Source: Bacteroidota bacterium (GTDB taxonomy: Bacteria; Bacteroidota; Bacteroidia; Flavobacteriales; Weeksellaceae). Taken from it: a stretch of DNA of 64,000 nt. The notes under the pieces were generated by a model that was given only the letters and a program-made list of their open reading frames with translations, did no database searches and was not told where the DNA came from. The translations under genes and the position numbers were made by a program. Location of the stretch: positions 62,001 to 126,000 of the forward strand of contig JAEXBS010000021.1 of the NCBI GenBank assembly GCA_023393915.1, written 5' to 3'. Shown here piece by piece: positions 23,963 to 32,261 of this stretch (position 1 is the stretch's first letter; every line of letters starts with the position of its first letter).

Positions 23963-24901
23963 TTAAAGCTGAGAAGAAACTTCATCAATCATTTTATTAA
24001 TAGAGGTGATTCCTCCTCCAGAGAGGTACCAAGTTTCAGAATCCAAATAAATGATTTTTCCGTTTTTGTAGGCATTGGTTTGCTGAATTAATTTATTTTC
24101 AATGGCCTCTTTGTTGGTTGCTTCCTTATCTACAACCGCCGTACGATCAATAATGAATAGGTAATCCGGATTTGCTTCCTGAATGAATTCATTAGAAACC
24201 GATTGCCCGTGACGAGCAGCATCTAGATTTTCAACCGATTCTTTTACTCCTAATACATCGTGAATGAGTCCAAAGCGTGAGCCTTTTCCGTAAGCACTAA
24301 AGCGACCTTTGTTATGCAGTACCACTAGTGCTTTTAGCTCTGAGTCTTTGGTTTTTTCTTTAACCGTAGCTATTTTCGCTTCAAAGTCTGAAAACATTTG
24401 ATCGGTCTGCGCTTTTTTATCAAAAAGAGTTCCGAATATGGAAAGGTTCTTTTTCAAGGATTCTACATAGTTTTTGTAGTCGATTTCAGTATAAATCGCA
24501 GGAGCAATTTTAGAGATTTCTGGATAATCATTTTGTAAACGTCCGGAAATGAAGATCACCTCTGGACTAAGTTCGTTTAGCTTTTCATAGTCTATTTCTT
24601 TCAGGGTGCCAAGATCCACAATAGATTCATCATTTTTGTACTTTTCTAAGTGCGAAGGCAAGCTGGCCTTAGGCATTCCAATGATTTTTACTCCTAGTTT
24701 ATCCAGTACTTCTGCAGCAGCAAAATCCAAGACCACAACATTTTGTGGATTGCTTTTTACTTTTGTTTCTCCTAAGTCATGGTATATGGTAATTTCTGTT
24801 GTATTTTCACTTACAGGTGCAGCGTCCTTTGGTTTATCGGAATTGCAACTTACTAGAGCAAAAAAACCGGCTAGAAGGGTGAGTTTTAATACGTTTTTCA
24901 T
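23963..24901 (-). CDS. siderophore ABC transporter substrate-binding lipoprotein (CeuE/YclQ-like)
   Basis: The 312-residue protein has a lipoprotein signal (MKNVLKLTLLAGFFALVSC, Cys19) and the two-lobed periplasmic-binding fold of the FecB/FhuD type. It shows ITIYHDLGETKVKSNPQNVVVLDFAAAEVLDKLG (start about 37), LSPEVIFISGR, GKGSRFGLIHDVLGV, HGQSVSNEFI and the C-terminal LDSETWYLSGGGI. These segments are characteristic of the CeuE/YclQ/FatB group that binds catecholate or mixed ferric siderophores. It is the last gene of a four-gene operon whose order is permease, permease, ATPase, binding protein, as in ceuBCDE and yclNOPQ. The 39-bp gap to the ATPase gene is the only non-overlapping junction. 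Confidence 0.9.
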   Translation of the reverse strand: MKNVLKLTLLAGFFALVSCNSDKPKDAAPVSENTTEITIYHDLGETKVKSNPQNVVVLDFAAAEVLDKLGVKIIGMPKASLPSHLEKYKNDESIVDLGTLKEIDYEKLNELSPEVIFISGRLQNDYPEISKIAPAIYTEIDYKNYVESLKKNLSIFGTLFDKKAQTDQMFSDFEAKIATVKEKTKDSELKALVVLHNKGRFSAYGKGSRFGLIHDVLGVKESVENLDAARHGQSVSNEFIQEANPDYLFIIDRTAVVDKEATNKEAIENKLIQQTNAYKNGKIIYLDSETWYLSGGGITSINKMIDEVSSQL

Positions 24902-24940
24902 TTTTATACTTTTAAATTTATTGGTTTTGGTTTAAGTTTT

Positions 24941-25723
24941 TTACACTTCGAATGCATTCTTAAGCGAAGAGAAATAATCGCAGAAAAGCTGATCTTCTTT
25001 TTGAATGATTTCAAAATTAATATCAAAAATATCTTTTAGCACTTCTGCAGTGATGATGTTCTTTGTAGTGTCAAAATGCCGGATTTTTCCGTCTTTCATG
25101 GCTACGATATAATCAGAATAATTGGCTGCAAAATTGATTTCGTGCAGTACTATGATGATGGTTTTTCCTTTCTCCGTGCACAGTTTTTTCAAGGTTCGCA
25201 TGATTTGCACCGAATGCTTCATGTCGAGGTTGTTTAAGGGTTCGTCGAGCAGGACGTATTGTGTGTCCTGAGCTACGACCATGGCTAAAAATGTGCGTTG
25301 TCTTTGGCCTCCACTAAGCTCATCGATATAACTGTTTTCAATTTCCTTTAGTTCAAGAAAATCGAGGGCTTGCTCTATTTTTTCTTTGTCCTCTGAGGTG
25401 AGTCGACCTTGAGAGTAAGGGAACCGTCCAAAACTGACCAGTTCACGAACCGTCAGTTTTAATTCTATATGGTTGGCTTGTTTTAATATGGAGAGTTGTT
25501 GAGCAAGGGCTTTGTTTTTGTAGTCTTCGATGTTTTTGTCATCGATAATAACGTTACCGCCGTTTTGTTTTAATAGGCGGGATATAATACCTAAAAGCGT
25601 ACTTTTTCCTGCACCATTGGCCCCCACAAGAGAGGTGATCTTGCCCTTAGGGATTTCCAAAGTGACATCTTCAAGAATGATTTTTTCAGAATAATTCTTT
25701 GATATGTGTTCTACTTTTATCAT
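24941..25723 (-). CDS. iron-siderophore ABC transporter ATP-binding protein
   Basis: This 260-residue ABC ATPase has Walker A GANGAGKST (about 34-42), a Q-loop near QQLSILKQ, the signature LSGGQRQR (about 136-143), Walker B YVLLDEPLNNLD and the switch His in IIIVLHEINFA. It energises the two FecCD-type permeases in the operon. A GTG/ATG-type overlap of four bases (25720-25723) links it to the preceding permease gene and suggests translational coupling. It resembles CeuD/YclP more than FhuC in its C-terminal end, which is the FDINFEIIQKED type. Confidence 0.93.
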   Translation of the reverse strand: MIKVEHISKNYSEKIILEDVTLEIPKGKITSLVGANGAGKSTLLGIISRLLKQNGGNVIIDDKNIEDYKNKALAQQLSILKQANHIELKLTVRELVSFGRFPYSQGRLTSEDKEKIEQALDFLELKEIENSYIDELSGGQRQRTFLAMVVAQDTQYVLLDEPLNNLDMKHSVQIMRTLKKLCTEKGKTIIIVLHEINFAANYSDYIVAMKDGKIRHFDTTKNIITAEVLKDIFDINFEIIQKEDQLFCDYFSSLKNAFEV

Positions 25724-26667
25724 GCTTTTTTTGCTTTTAACAGAAGGAACATAAAGTAAATCCCTCCAATAAAGTTGATAATAATGCTGATAGTGGTATT
25801 GAAATTAAACATTCTTTCCACTATGAATTGACCTCCCAAAATTGCCACGCAGCTCACAAGACAACAAGCGGGGATCAAAATGGAGTGTTTATAAGTTTTA
25901 AATAATTCGTAAGTAAGGTTCGTGACCAAAATTCCAAGAAAAGTCATAGGGCCCACTAATGCCGTTGATACAGAAACCAGGACGGCGATGTGGAAGAGGT
26001 AGAATTTTACGCTTTTGTTGTAGTCGAGACCTAAGTTGATCGCGTTTTCTCTTCCTAGCGCAATTAAGTCCAAATGCTTAATGTTTCTAAACCCTAAAAG
26101 GAAGCTTAAAAGCATAAATCCAAGTGCGTACCAGAAGAGATCTGTGTTGATTCGGTTAAACGAAGCAAACATTTGTCCTTCAATAATAAGAAATTCATTG
26201 GGATCGATAATCAACTGCAAAAACGAACTTATGGTTCCAAAAAGGGTTCCGAGCACCAGCCCAATGAGCAGAAGAAAGTACATATTGCTCTTTCCTTTCT
26301 TGAAAATTAGGACAAACAACAAAAAGGCAAACCCTAGCATCAGAGCAATGGAGATAAAGAAATTCTCCGAGCTTTTAATCATCTGAAACGTTTGGTCTCC
26401 ATAAATAAAGACAATGACCGTTTGAAACAACAGATACACCGCTTCAAATCCCATAATGGAAGGAGTTAGGATTTTGTTGTTGGTTAAGGTCTGAAATACG
26501 ACCGATGAATAGGCAATACAACAGGCAACAATTACCATTGAAGCCACTTTATAGCCTCTAAGTTCAAGGGTGAATTCCCAATTGCTCGGTAATTTGTAAA
26601 ACAGGAACGATCCACATAAAACTACTGTGGTCAGTATTAAAATCAATAATCTATTTTGGATACTCAT
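25720..26667 (-). CDS. iron-siderophore ABC transporter permease (second FecCD-type subunit)
   Basis: This 315-residue inner-membrane protein has about nine transmembrane helices. It contains FecCD family landmarks, including SMVIVACCIAYSSVVFQTLTNNKILTPSIMGFEAVYLL (start about 43), the GQMFASFNRINTDLFWY loop and VGPMTFLGILVTNLTYELFKTYKHS, the last being the ATPase-coupling region. It follows the first permease with a four-base overlap and precedes the ATPase with another. It should form a heterodimeric permease with the 26664-27608 product, like CeuC or YclO. Confidence 0.92.
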   Translation of the reverse strand: MSIQNRLLILILTTVVLCGSFLFYKLPSNWEFTLELRGYKVASMVIVACCIAYSSVVFQTLTNNKILTPSIMGFEAVYLLFQTVIVFIYGDQTFQMIKSSENFFISIALMLGFAFLLFVLIFKKGKSNMYFLLLIGLVLGTLFGTISSFLQLIIDPNEFLIIEGQMFASFNRINTDLFWYALGFMLLSFLLGFRNIKHLDLIALGRENAINLGLDYNKSVKFYLFHIAVLVSVSTALVGPMTFLGILVTNLTYELFKTYKHSILIPACCLVSCVAILGGQFIVERMFNFNTTISIIINFIGGIYFMFLLLKAKKA

Positions 26668-27608
26668 CGCTGTTTTCTGATTAAAAGGATTAGAAAAATA
26701 ACGCCTCCAATCACTCCCACGCTCATTCCGATAGGAACTTCATAAGGATAGATAATGAGTCGTCCGATGATATCACAAATGAGTAAGAAAATAGCACCCG
26801 AAATTGCTGTAATAGGCAGGGTTTTTCTTAAATTATCCCCGTACAGTATGCTTATAATGTTCGGTATTACCAGGCCTAAGAAAGGAATTGCACCCACGGT
26901 GAGCACCACAACGCTCACGGTAAGAGCCACACAAAACAGACCAATATTCAGTACGGCTCTATAATTTAAGCCTAGGTTCTTTGAGAAATTCTCACCCATA
27001 CCCACAACAGTGAATTTATTGGCGTAGATGTAAGTAAGGATTACCGCTGGAATACTGAAATAGACGATTTCATAGTTGCCTTGCAATATTCCCGAAAAAT
27101 CACCCACCATCCAGGCGTTTACGTCTTGAACAATGTTATTTTTATAAGCAAAAAAAGTGGTGATGGAGTTTAAAATGCCTCCAAACATGAGTCCCACTAA
27201 GGGTATAAAAATCACATTTCGGTAACGAATTCGATCCGCAATTTTTAGAAATACAACACTGGCTAAGAAGGTAAATCCAAAGGCAAAAAGCATTCTTACA
27301 TAAGTATCGGCCTGCGCTGCAAAGAGAATTGAAACTAATATTCCCAGCTTGGCTGCATCCAAAGTACCCGCCGTGGTAGGAGAGATGAAACGGTTTTGAG
27401 TCATTTGTTGCATGATCATACCGCTTATACTCAAGCCCACACCGGCTAAAATTAATGCTGCCGTCCTAGGGATTCGGCTGATGGTTAGAACCATATGTTC
27501 TTCTTGGTTCCACTGAAACACATCAACTAGCGAAATATCCTTAACCCCCACAAAGAGCGATACGACCGCTAAAATGAAAAGTACAATGATATAGTAAAAC
27601 AGCCTCAA
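26664..27608 (-). CDS. iron-siderophore ABC transporter permease (first FecCD-type subunit)
   Basis: The 314-residue product has about nine transmembrane helices. It carries SRIPRTAALILAGVGLSISGMIMQQMTQNRFISPTTAGTLDAAKLG (start about 44) and VGAIPFLGLVIPNIISILYGDNLRKTLP, both typical of FecCD permeases of the CeuB/YclN type. It is the first gene of the operon. A perfect -7 element (TATTTTTG at 27635-27642, minus strand) lies 26 bases upstream. No TonB-dependent receptor and no recognisable Fur or DtxR palindrome is adjacent, so iron control is assumed only from function. Confidence 0.92.
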   Translation of the reverse strand: MRLFYYIIVLFILAVVSLFVGVKDISLVDVFQWNQEEHMVLTISRIPRTAALILAGVGLSISGMIMQQMTQNRFISPTTAGTLDAAKLGILVSILFAAQADTYVRMLFAFGFTFLASVVFLKIADRIRYRNVIFIPLVGLMFGGILNSITTFFAYKNNIVQDVNAWMVGDFSGILQGNYEIVYFSIPAVILTYIYANKFTVVGMGENFSKNLGLNYRAVLNIGLFCVALTVSVVVLTVGAIPFLGLVIPNIISILYGDNLRKTLPITAISGAIFLLICDIIGRLIIYPYEVPIGMSVGVIGGVIFLILLIRKQR

Positions 27609-27634
27609 TTTTATTTATTCTTAATCTAAATTGC

Positions 27635-27642
27635 AAAAATAC
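27635..27642 (-). promoter_or_regulatory. -7 element of the siderophore importer operon (TATTTTTG)
   Basis: TATTTTTG on the minus strand matches TAnnTTTG and lies 26 bases before the ATG at 27608. I see no good -33 element and no convincing iron box. Confidence 0.5.
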
Positions 27643-27786
27643 GCTTTATAACTAGGAGGAAAAAATTTATTGAACTTTAGTCTGAAAAGAAGGGCAGACT
27701 TTACAAGTTTAAGTTACTTTATTTTAGCTGGGATCCGGACATTTAGAGTAGCGAAAGCTTCTTTACTAAGTCCATGGTATTTTTCG

Positions 27787-27794
27787 TATTTTTG
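27787..27794 (+). promoter_or_regulatory. -7 element of the sigma factor gene (TATTTTTG)
   Basis: TATTTTTG matches TAnnTTTG and ends eight bases before the ATG at 27803, so the leader would be only one to four bases. The intervening TAGAAGGA is AG-rich and could act as a ribosome site only if transcription starts earlier. Confidence 0.5.
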
Positions 27795-27802
27795 TAGAAG
27801 GA

Positions 27803-28354
27803 ATGAACCTCGCTTCACTACATCAACTCATTCAAAAAGCCAAAGAAAAGGACCAAAAGGCGCAAACGCGTCTAATCAATTTGTATTGGTTGGATGTTTT
27901 CACCTTTGTCCTAAAGAAGGTAAAAGACGAGAATGACGCTGATGAAATCACAGTGAGTGTATTTTCCAAAGTGCTGAGCAAGCTAGATTATTTTGACCCA
28001 CAGTTTGAGTTTAAGACTTGGATTCTTACCATTGCACAGAATTCTACAATTGATTTTTGGAGAAAAAAGAGTAGAGATTCTAGTGATTTAAGAAGTGATT
28101 TAGAAGAAGTAAAGAATGAATTTGCACAGTCGCCAGAGGAACTCATGATTTCCGATGAAGAAAGTCAAAGGATTGAAGACACACTTCAAACGATGGATAA
28201 AAATTACCGGGATATCATTTATCTTCGGTTTTTTGAAGAAAAATCAATGAAAGAAATTGCCGAAGAACTCGGGCTTTCTCTTTCCAACACGAAGGTCAGA
28301 ATTATGAGAGCTAAGAAAGTACTAGCGCAGCTCTTAAGTGAGGAAAGTAAATAA
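27803..28354 (+). CDS. ECF-type RNA polymerase sigma factor
   Basis: The 183-residue protein is a two-domain group 4 sigma factor. Region 2 spans about 10-85 (NLYWLDVFTFVLKKV, ADEITVSVFSKVLSKL, FKTWILTIAQNSTIDFWR). Region 4 spans about 115-175 (RIEDTLQTMDKNYRDIIYLRFFEEKSMKEIAEELGLSLSNTKVRIMRAKKVL). No anti-sigma factor gene is adjacent: the next gene is lipA, 48 bp downstream. Bacteroidota have many such lone sigma factors, often controlling growth-phase or stress genes, but no target can be read here. The start lies behind a perfect -7 box. Confidence 0.92.
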   Translation: MNLASLHQLIQKAKEKDQKAQTRLINLYWLDVFTFVLKKVKDENDADEITVSVFSKVLSKLDYFDPQFEFKTWILTIAQNSTIDFWRKKSRDSSDLRSDLEEVKNEFAQSPEELMISDEESQRIEDTLQTMDKNYRDIIYLRFFEEKSMKEIAEELGLSLSNTKVRIMRAKKVLAQLLSEESK

Positions 28355-28402
28355 GGATAATGGATAAAGGAAGGGGCCTTAGAAACCCTGAGATTAAATA
28401 TT

Positions 28403-29269
28403 ATGGAGACAATGCCAACTAATACCACGGTGCAGAAGCCTAAGTGGATCCGGGTAAAATTACCAACAGGAAAAAATTATAGAGAACTAAGAAGTTTAGT
28501 TGATAAATACAAACTCAATACGATTTGTCAGAGCGGTAGCTGTCCCAATATGGGAGAGTGCTGGGGAGAGGGAACAGCCACGTTCATGATTTTAGGGAAT
28601 ATTTGTACCAGAAGCTGTGGGTTTTGTGGGGTAAAAACCGGAAAACCATTAGATGTGAATTGGGATGAACCTGAAAAGGTTGCACGCTCAATCAAATTAA
28701 TGAAAATCAAGCATGCTGTGCTTACCTCAGTTGACCGCGATGATTTGAAAGATATGGGTTCTATTCTCTGGTTTGAAACCGTGGGGGCAGTGAGAAGAAT
28801 TTCTCCGGGAACTACTATGGAAACACTTATTCCTGATTTCCAAGGGATTCATAGGCATTTGGACCGACTTATTGAGGCGGCACCAGAGGTGATTTCGCAT
28901 AATATGGAGACCGTCAAAAGACTTACTCGTGAGGTGAGAATCCAAGCGAAATACGAGAGGTCACTCGATGTACTAAGATATTTAAAAGATTCAGGGGTAA
29001 GAAGAACGAAAACCGGACTTATGTTAGGACTCGGGGAAACTCCTTCTGAAGTGATGGAAACCATTGAAGACATTCGTGGAGCAGGTGTGGACGTGATTAC
29101 CATTGGACAGTATTTACAACCTTCAAAAAATCATTTAGCTGTGCAGAGGTTTGTAGAACCTGAGGAGTTTGCGCAGTACAAAGAGTTTGCTCAGGGACTT
29201 GGGTTCCGGCACGTAGAAAGTTCTCCACTGGTGAGAAGTTCTTATCATGCAGAAAGACACCTATTATAG
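28403..29269 (+). CDS. lipA: lipoyl synthase
   Basis: LipA inserts two sulphur atoms into the octanoyl chain bound to lipoyl domains. The 288-residue radical SAM enzyme shows the auxiliary cluster motif CQSGSCPNMGEC (about 40-51, CX4CX5C) and the radical SAM motif CTRSCGFC (CX3CX2C). Downstream are TSVDRDD, the ETLIPDF segment and ESSPLVRSSYHAE. A start at the second ATG (28412, MPTNTT) is equally possible and would remove three residues. Its product serves the 2-oxoacid dehydrogenases, including the E1 encoded at 46537-48612. A hairpin at 29284-29318 ends the unit. Confidence 0.97.
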   Translation: METMPTNTTVQKPKWIRVKLPTGKNYRELRSLVDKYKLNTICQSGSCPNMGECWGEGTATFMILGNICTRSCGFCGVKTGKPLDVNWDEPEKVARSIKLMKIKHAVLTSVDRDDLKDMGSILWFETVGAVRRISPGTTMETLIPDFQGIHRHLDRLIEAAPEVISHNMETVKRLTREVRIQAKYERSLDVLRYLKDSGVRRTKTGLMLGLGETPSEVMETIEDIRGAGVDVITIGQYLQPSKNHLAVQRFVEPEEFAQYKEFAQGLGFRHVESSPLVRSSYHAERHLL

Positions 29270-29283
29270 CAATACACACATTA

Positions 29284-29318
29284 AAAACACTTTCTTAATT
29301 GAGGGTGTTTTTTTTTTG
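29284..29318 (+). terminator. terminator after lipA
   Basis: AACACTTTC pairs with GAGGGTGTT through two G-U pairs and runs into a tract of ten or more T. It begins about 15 bases after the lipA stop. Confidence 0.8.
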
Positions 29319-29368
29319 ATTTCTATTCTATATTTTCTCTAACTTTAACCTAATTAAAAACAAATCCT

Positions 29369-30199
29369 ATGAAATATTCACTTTGGGCAATGGCCCTTTT
29401 TTCTTTACTCTTTGTGCAATCCTGCCACAAACAAGAATCCGCAGTGGCTACAACCAATACGGAAGGTAAATTGATTGATTTACAAACAGAGGATCTTTCC
29501 TACGGAATTAATGGAGTAACCCACAGGCCCTATGCCATGTACGATAAAAACGCGAAAGGTCCGCTTCCCGTAGTTTTTGTTCTTCCGGAATGGTGGGGAA
29601 TTAACGACTATATAAAGGATCGGGTTAAACAGGTTGCCTCCTTAGGGTACTACGCTGTTGCGGTAGATTATTACGGGGAAGCCAAAGAGGTAACTACGGT
29701 GGAAGAAGCACAGAAGCTTTCCTCTCATTTTTACCAAGTGCCTATCGATGCGCGTCGCATGTTTGATGCTGTAAAAAACAGAATGGCTCAAAGTGAGATT
29801 GCGGATTATAATAAAATGGCTGTAATTGGTTATTGCTTCGGTGGAGCCCAGGCGCTCAATATGGGAAGGTTATCCGATGATTTTAAAGGAGTGGTTAGTT
29901 TTCACGGAAATTTGATGACGGGAATTAAACCTAATAATTCTTCCGTAAAGTACTTGGTTTTAAATGGAGCGGACGATAATTTCGTAAGCAAAGAAGAGAT
30001 CGCTAAATTTGAAAAACAAATGGACAGCGCAAAGATTGATTATAAAATGGTGCATTATCCTGGAGCCCTTCACGCTTTTACCAATCCTTCTTCTACAGAG
30101 ACCGGTAAGAAATTAGGACTGGACATTGCTTACAATAAGGAGGCGGATGAGAAATCATGGAATGAAATGAAAGTATTTTTAGAGGAAATTTTTAAATAA
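29369..30199 (+). CDS. dienelactone hydrolase family lipoprotein
   Basis: The 276-residue protein has a lipoprotein signal peptide (MKYSLWAMALFSLLFVQSC, Cys19). It then has a dienelactone-hydrolase fold: VVFVLPEWWGINDYIKDRV (about 69-87), GYYAVAVDYYGEA, the nucleophile VIGYCFGGAQALNMG (Cys in GYCFGG), NGADDNFVSKEE and HYPGALHAF with the catalytic His. A cysteine nucleophile is normal for this family. The natural substrate of secreted members in Bacteroidota is unknown, and the true dienelactone pathway is not indicated. It is monocistronic, with a bidirectional terminator at 30227-30260. Confidence 0.88.
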   Translation: MKYSLWAMALFSLLFVQSCHKQESAVATTNTEGKLIDLQTEDLSYGINGVTHRPYAMYDKNAKGPLPVVFVLPEWWGINDYIKDRVKQVASLGYYAVAVDYYGEAKEVTTVEEAQKLSSHFYQVPIDARRMFDAVKNRMAQSEIADYNKMAVIGYCFGGAQALNMGRLSDDFKGVVSFHGNLMTGIKPNNSSVKYLVLNGADDNFVSKEEIAKFEKQMDSAKIDYKMVHYPGALHAFTNPSSTETGKKLGLDIAYNKEADEKSWNEMKVFLEEIFK

Positions 30200-30226
30200 A
30201 ATTTCACTTATCAATAGATAAAACAG

Positions 30227-30260
30227 GAAAGAGCCCTAGCATTTTTGCCGGGGCTCTTTC
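30227..30260. terminator. bidirectional terminator between the dienelactone hydrolase and dps genes
   Basis: GAAAGAGCCC (30227-30236) pairs with GGGCTCTTTC (30251-30260), closing a partly paired loop with ATTTTT. It stands between two convergent genes. T-runs are weak on both sides. Confidence 0.75.
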
Positions 30261-30286
30261 GATTGAATATAAAGGAAGAAAATAGT

Positions 30287-30763
30287 TTAAGGTTTTAGGT
30301 ATTGTCTTAGTTTCCAAGCCATTTTTTCGTGGTTACTCATAAGACCGGTTAAAAAATCGGCTGTACCGGCATCTTTAAGCTCGCTATCGGTAGTATCAAT
30401 CATCTTTCTTAAGGATTTGATGATGGTTTCATGGTCTTTTACTAATTCCTTTAGCATGTCTTGAGAGTTAGGGATCTTCCCAGGAGTCTCCTTTAATTGA
30501 GAGCTGGCTACAAACTCTTTCATAGTTCCGATGGCCACACCCCCTAGAGTAGAGATTCTTTCTGCCACCTGGTCAATGGCTAATTCGAGAGCCTTGTATT
30601 GAACTTCAAAAAGTTCATGAAGTTCTAAAAAATCGCCCCCACTTAAATTCCAGTGGAATTTTCTAAGTTTAATGTAAAATACGTTTCCGTCTGCTAGGAC
30701 GCTGTTTAGTAATTGATGGACTGATTTTAAATTTTTGGCACTAATGCCGATGTCTACTTTCAT
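30287..30763 (-). CDS. dps: Dps-type DNA-protecting ferritin
   Basis: Dps oxidises and stores iron and protects DNA in starved or oxidatively stressed cells, as a 12-mer. The 158-residue product contains KLRKFHWNLSGGDFLELHELFEVQY, which supplies the intersubunit ferroxidase residues His, Asp and Glu. It also has the AERISTLGGVAIGTMKEF helix of the family. The start was moved to the ATG at 30763 (MKVDIG). A TTG at 30787 is in frame but lies within the -7 element GATCTTTG (30785-30792), so it cannot be translated from that promoter. The gene is monocistronic. Confidence 0.94.
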   Translation of the reverse strand: MKVDIGISAKNLKSVHQLLNSVLADGNVFYIKLRKFHWNLSGGDFLELHELFEVQYKALELAIDQVAERISTLGGVAIGTMKEFVASSQLKETPGKIPNSQDMLKELVKDHETIIKSLRKMIDTTDSELKDAGTADFLTGLMSNHEKMAWKLRQYLKP

Positions 30764-30784
30764 AAAATTTTTGTTTTGATGAGT

Positions 30785-30792
30785 CAAAGATC
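30785..30792 (-). promoter_or_regulatory. -7 element of dps (GATCTTTG)
   Basis: GATCTTTG on the minus strand is one base off TAnnTTTG and lies 21 bases before the ATG at 30763. Confidence 0.45.
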
Positions 30793-30901
30793 GTAAACCT
30801 TTTAGTCTCTCATGTTATAGGATTGAAATGGAATTTTACAGAGTTTGGATTTTATTTGCAATTGCCTAACTTTATCTTCTATTTAAAATTTTTCCTTTTC
30901 T

Positions 30902-32152
30902 ATGAAAGCAGTTTTGCTCTCGATCGGAGATGAACTTCTCTCCGGTTCCACTCTGGATACCAATAGTCAGTATTTGGCCTTGAAGCTTCAATCTATTGGA
31001 ATTCAAGTCGAAGAAATGCTAACGGTTTCTGATCAAAAATCCTCTATTGTACGAAGTATAGCGCAGGCCTTTGAAATGGCCGATGTGGTTATTTCCACAG
31101 GAGGATTGGGGCCTACGAGCGATGATCAGGTCTTAGAAGCTATGGCCGAGTATTTTCAATGTGAAATTCACGTGGATCCTGAAGTATCAGCGCACCTTTT
31201 GGCCTTACTAGAGAAAAGAAATCGAGCGCACCTCATGGATCTGAATAAAAAACAAACCTTAGCTCTAAAGGGAGGAGAGGTTTTTTTGAATCCCTACGGA
31301 ACCGCTAGTGTACAAAGAATTGAAAAGAACGGAAAACTGATGATCGCACTCCCTGGAGTGCCTTATGAAATGAAACCGATTGTAAAAGAGCAGATTCTAC
31401 CTTTTCTTTCAGAGAAATACAACCGGCCATTTTTTCGCTCCTTTTCCTTTACATTAAGTGGTATCCCTGAAAGCGAGCTCGCCGATCGAATCGCTTCTTG
31501 GGAGGCAAGTTTACCCCTAGATGCACAGTTGTCCTACCTTCCCGTAGCAGGTCGAATTCTTTTGAGTTTAAGTAAATCGGGCTCGGATTTAAGTGCTGTA
31601 GAAAAGGAATTAATAGGCTATCAAAAAAGCTTAGAGCCCCTCATTGCCCCTTTTGTTATCAGCGATAAAGGTAAGGAGATAGCAGAAGTGCTAAAATACC
31701 TCCTAGAAAGAAAGAACTTGACTTTAAGTGTGGCAGAAAGTTGTACCGGGGGCGAGCTCTCTCGGCTTGTAGTTAAAGTTCCGGGCGCTTCTACTTTCTA
31801 CAAAGGTGGCGTGGTTGCTTATCATATCGAGCAAAAGATGAAGTTACTCGGGGTGCAAGAAAAGACCCTATCGGAATACGGCGTAGTTTCAAAAGAGGTA
31901 GCGAGTGAAATGACCCTAGGGGTGCAAAGTCTTTTTGAGAGCGATCTTGCCATAGCAACAACGGGTACTGCTGGACCAAGCGGAGATCACCAGCATAAGC
32001 AAGTGGGAGAAGTTTATATTTCCGTTCGTTACCGAGATACAGAAGAAAGTTTAAGACTATTCTTGCCTCATCTAGAGCGTGAGGATTTTATGAACTTTGT
32101 CTCCCAAAGAGCTTTGCAGCTGTTAGTGGAACTCATCGTTCGTAATGAGTAA
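30902..32152 (+). CDS. cinA: CinA family protein, nicotinamide-nucleotide amidase type
   Basis: This 416-residue CinA has an N-terminal MoaB/MogA-like domain (about 1-170, with SIGDELLSGSTLDTNSQYLA, STGGLGPTSDDQ and ALPGVPYEM). A middle segment follows, then a C-terminal PncC domain (about 255-415, with LSVAESCTGGELSRLVV, YKGGVVAYHIEQKMKLLGV and ATTGTAGPSG). The PncC domain hydrolyses nicotinamide mononucleotide to recycle pyridine nucleotides. The N-terminal domain may act as an ADP-ribose pyrophosphatase. The length and domain order match full CinA. Its -7 element is TAACTTTA near 30867. Confidence 0.95.
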   Translation: MKAVLLSIGDELLSGSTLDTNSQYLALKLQSIGIQVEEMLTVSDQKSSIVRSIAQAFEMADVVISTGGLGPTSDDQVLEAMAEYFQCEIHVDPEVSAHLLALLEKRNRAHLMDLNKKQTLALKGGEVFLNPYGTASVQRIEKNGKLMIALPGVPYEMKPIVKEQILPFLSEKYNRPFFRSFSFTLSGIPESELADRIASWEASLPLDAQLSYLPVAGRILLSLSKSGSDLSAVEKELIGYQKSLEPLIAPFVISDKGKEIAEVLKYLLERKNLTLSVAESCTGGELSRLVVKVPGASTFYKGGVVAYHIEQKMKLLGVQEKTLSEYGVVSKEVASEMTLGVQSLFESDLAIATTGTAGPSGDHQHKQVGEVYISVRYRDTEESLRLFLPHLEREDFMNFVSQRALQLLVELIVRNE

Positions 32153-32218
32153 GGAGGCTCAATTGATAAAAGTGCTCGCCAAATGAAGTAGAAATTTTTA
32201 AGTAAATTGTAACGTTTT

Positions 32219-32238
32219 GCGCACTTAAGCGCACTTAT
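32219..32238 (+). repeat. tandem 10-bp repeat upstream of the M13 peptidase gene
   Basis: GCGCACTTA occurs at 32219-32227 and again at 32229-32237, so two 10-bp units are adjacent. The first half is also close to palindromic around CTTAAG. The spacing of one helical turn fits an operator. Confidence 0.5.
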
Positions 32239-32261
32239 ATTAAAATCAATTCTTAAACTAT

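Noticed and set aside
27670..27936. An 88-codon frame overlapping the start of the sigma factor gene
   Set aside because: It is in another frame of the same DNA, has no motifs, and the sigma factor frame has both conserved regions and a promoter.
30764..30787. TTG at 30787 as the start of dps
   Set aside because: It is inside the -7 element, and the ATG at 30763 gives the usual Dps length.
32239..32256. TTCTTAA with an upstream AT-rich word 11 bases away, just before the M13 peptidase start
   Set aside because: It lies five bases before the start codon, too late for an activator site, and the second unit does not match. It shows that TTCTTAA alone is common by chance in this DNA, so only the multi-unit phased boxes were kept.
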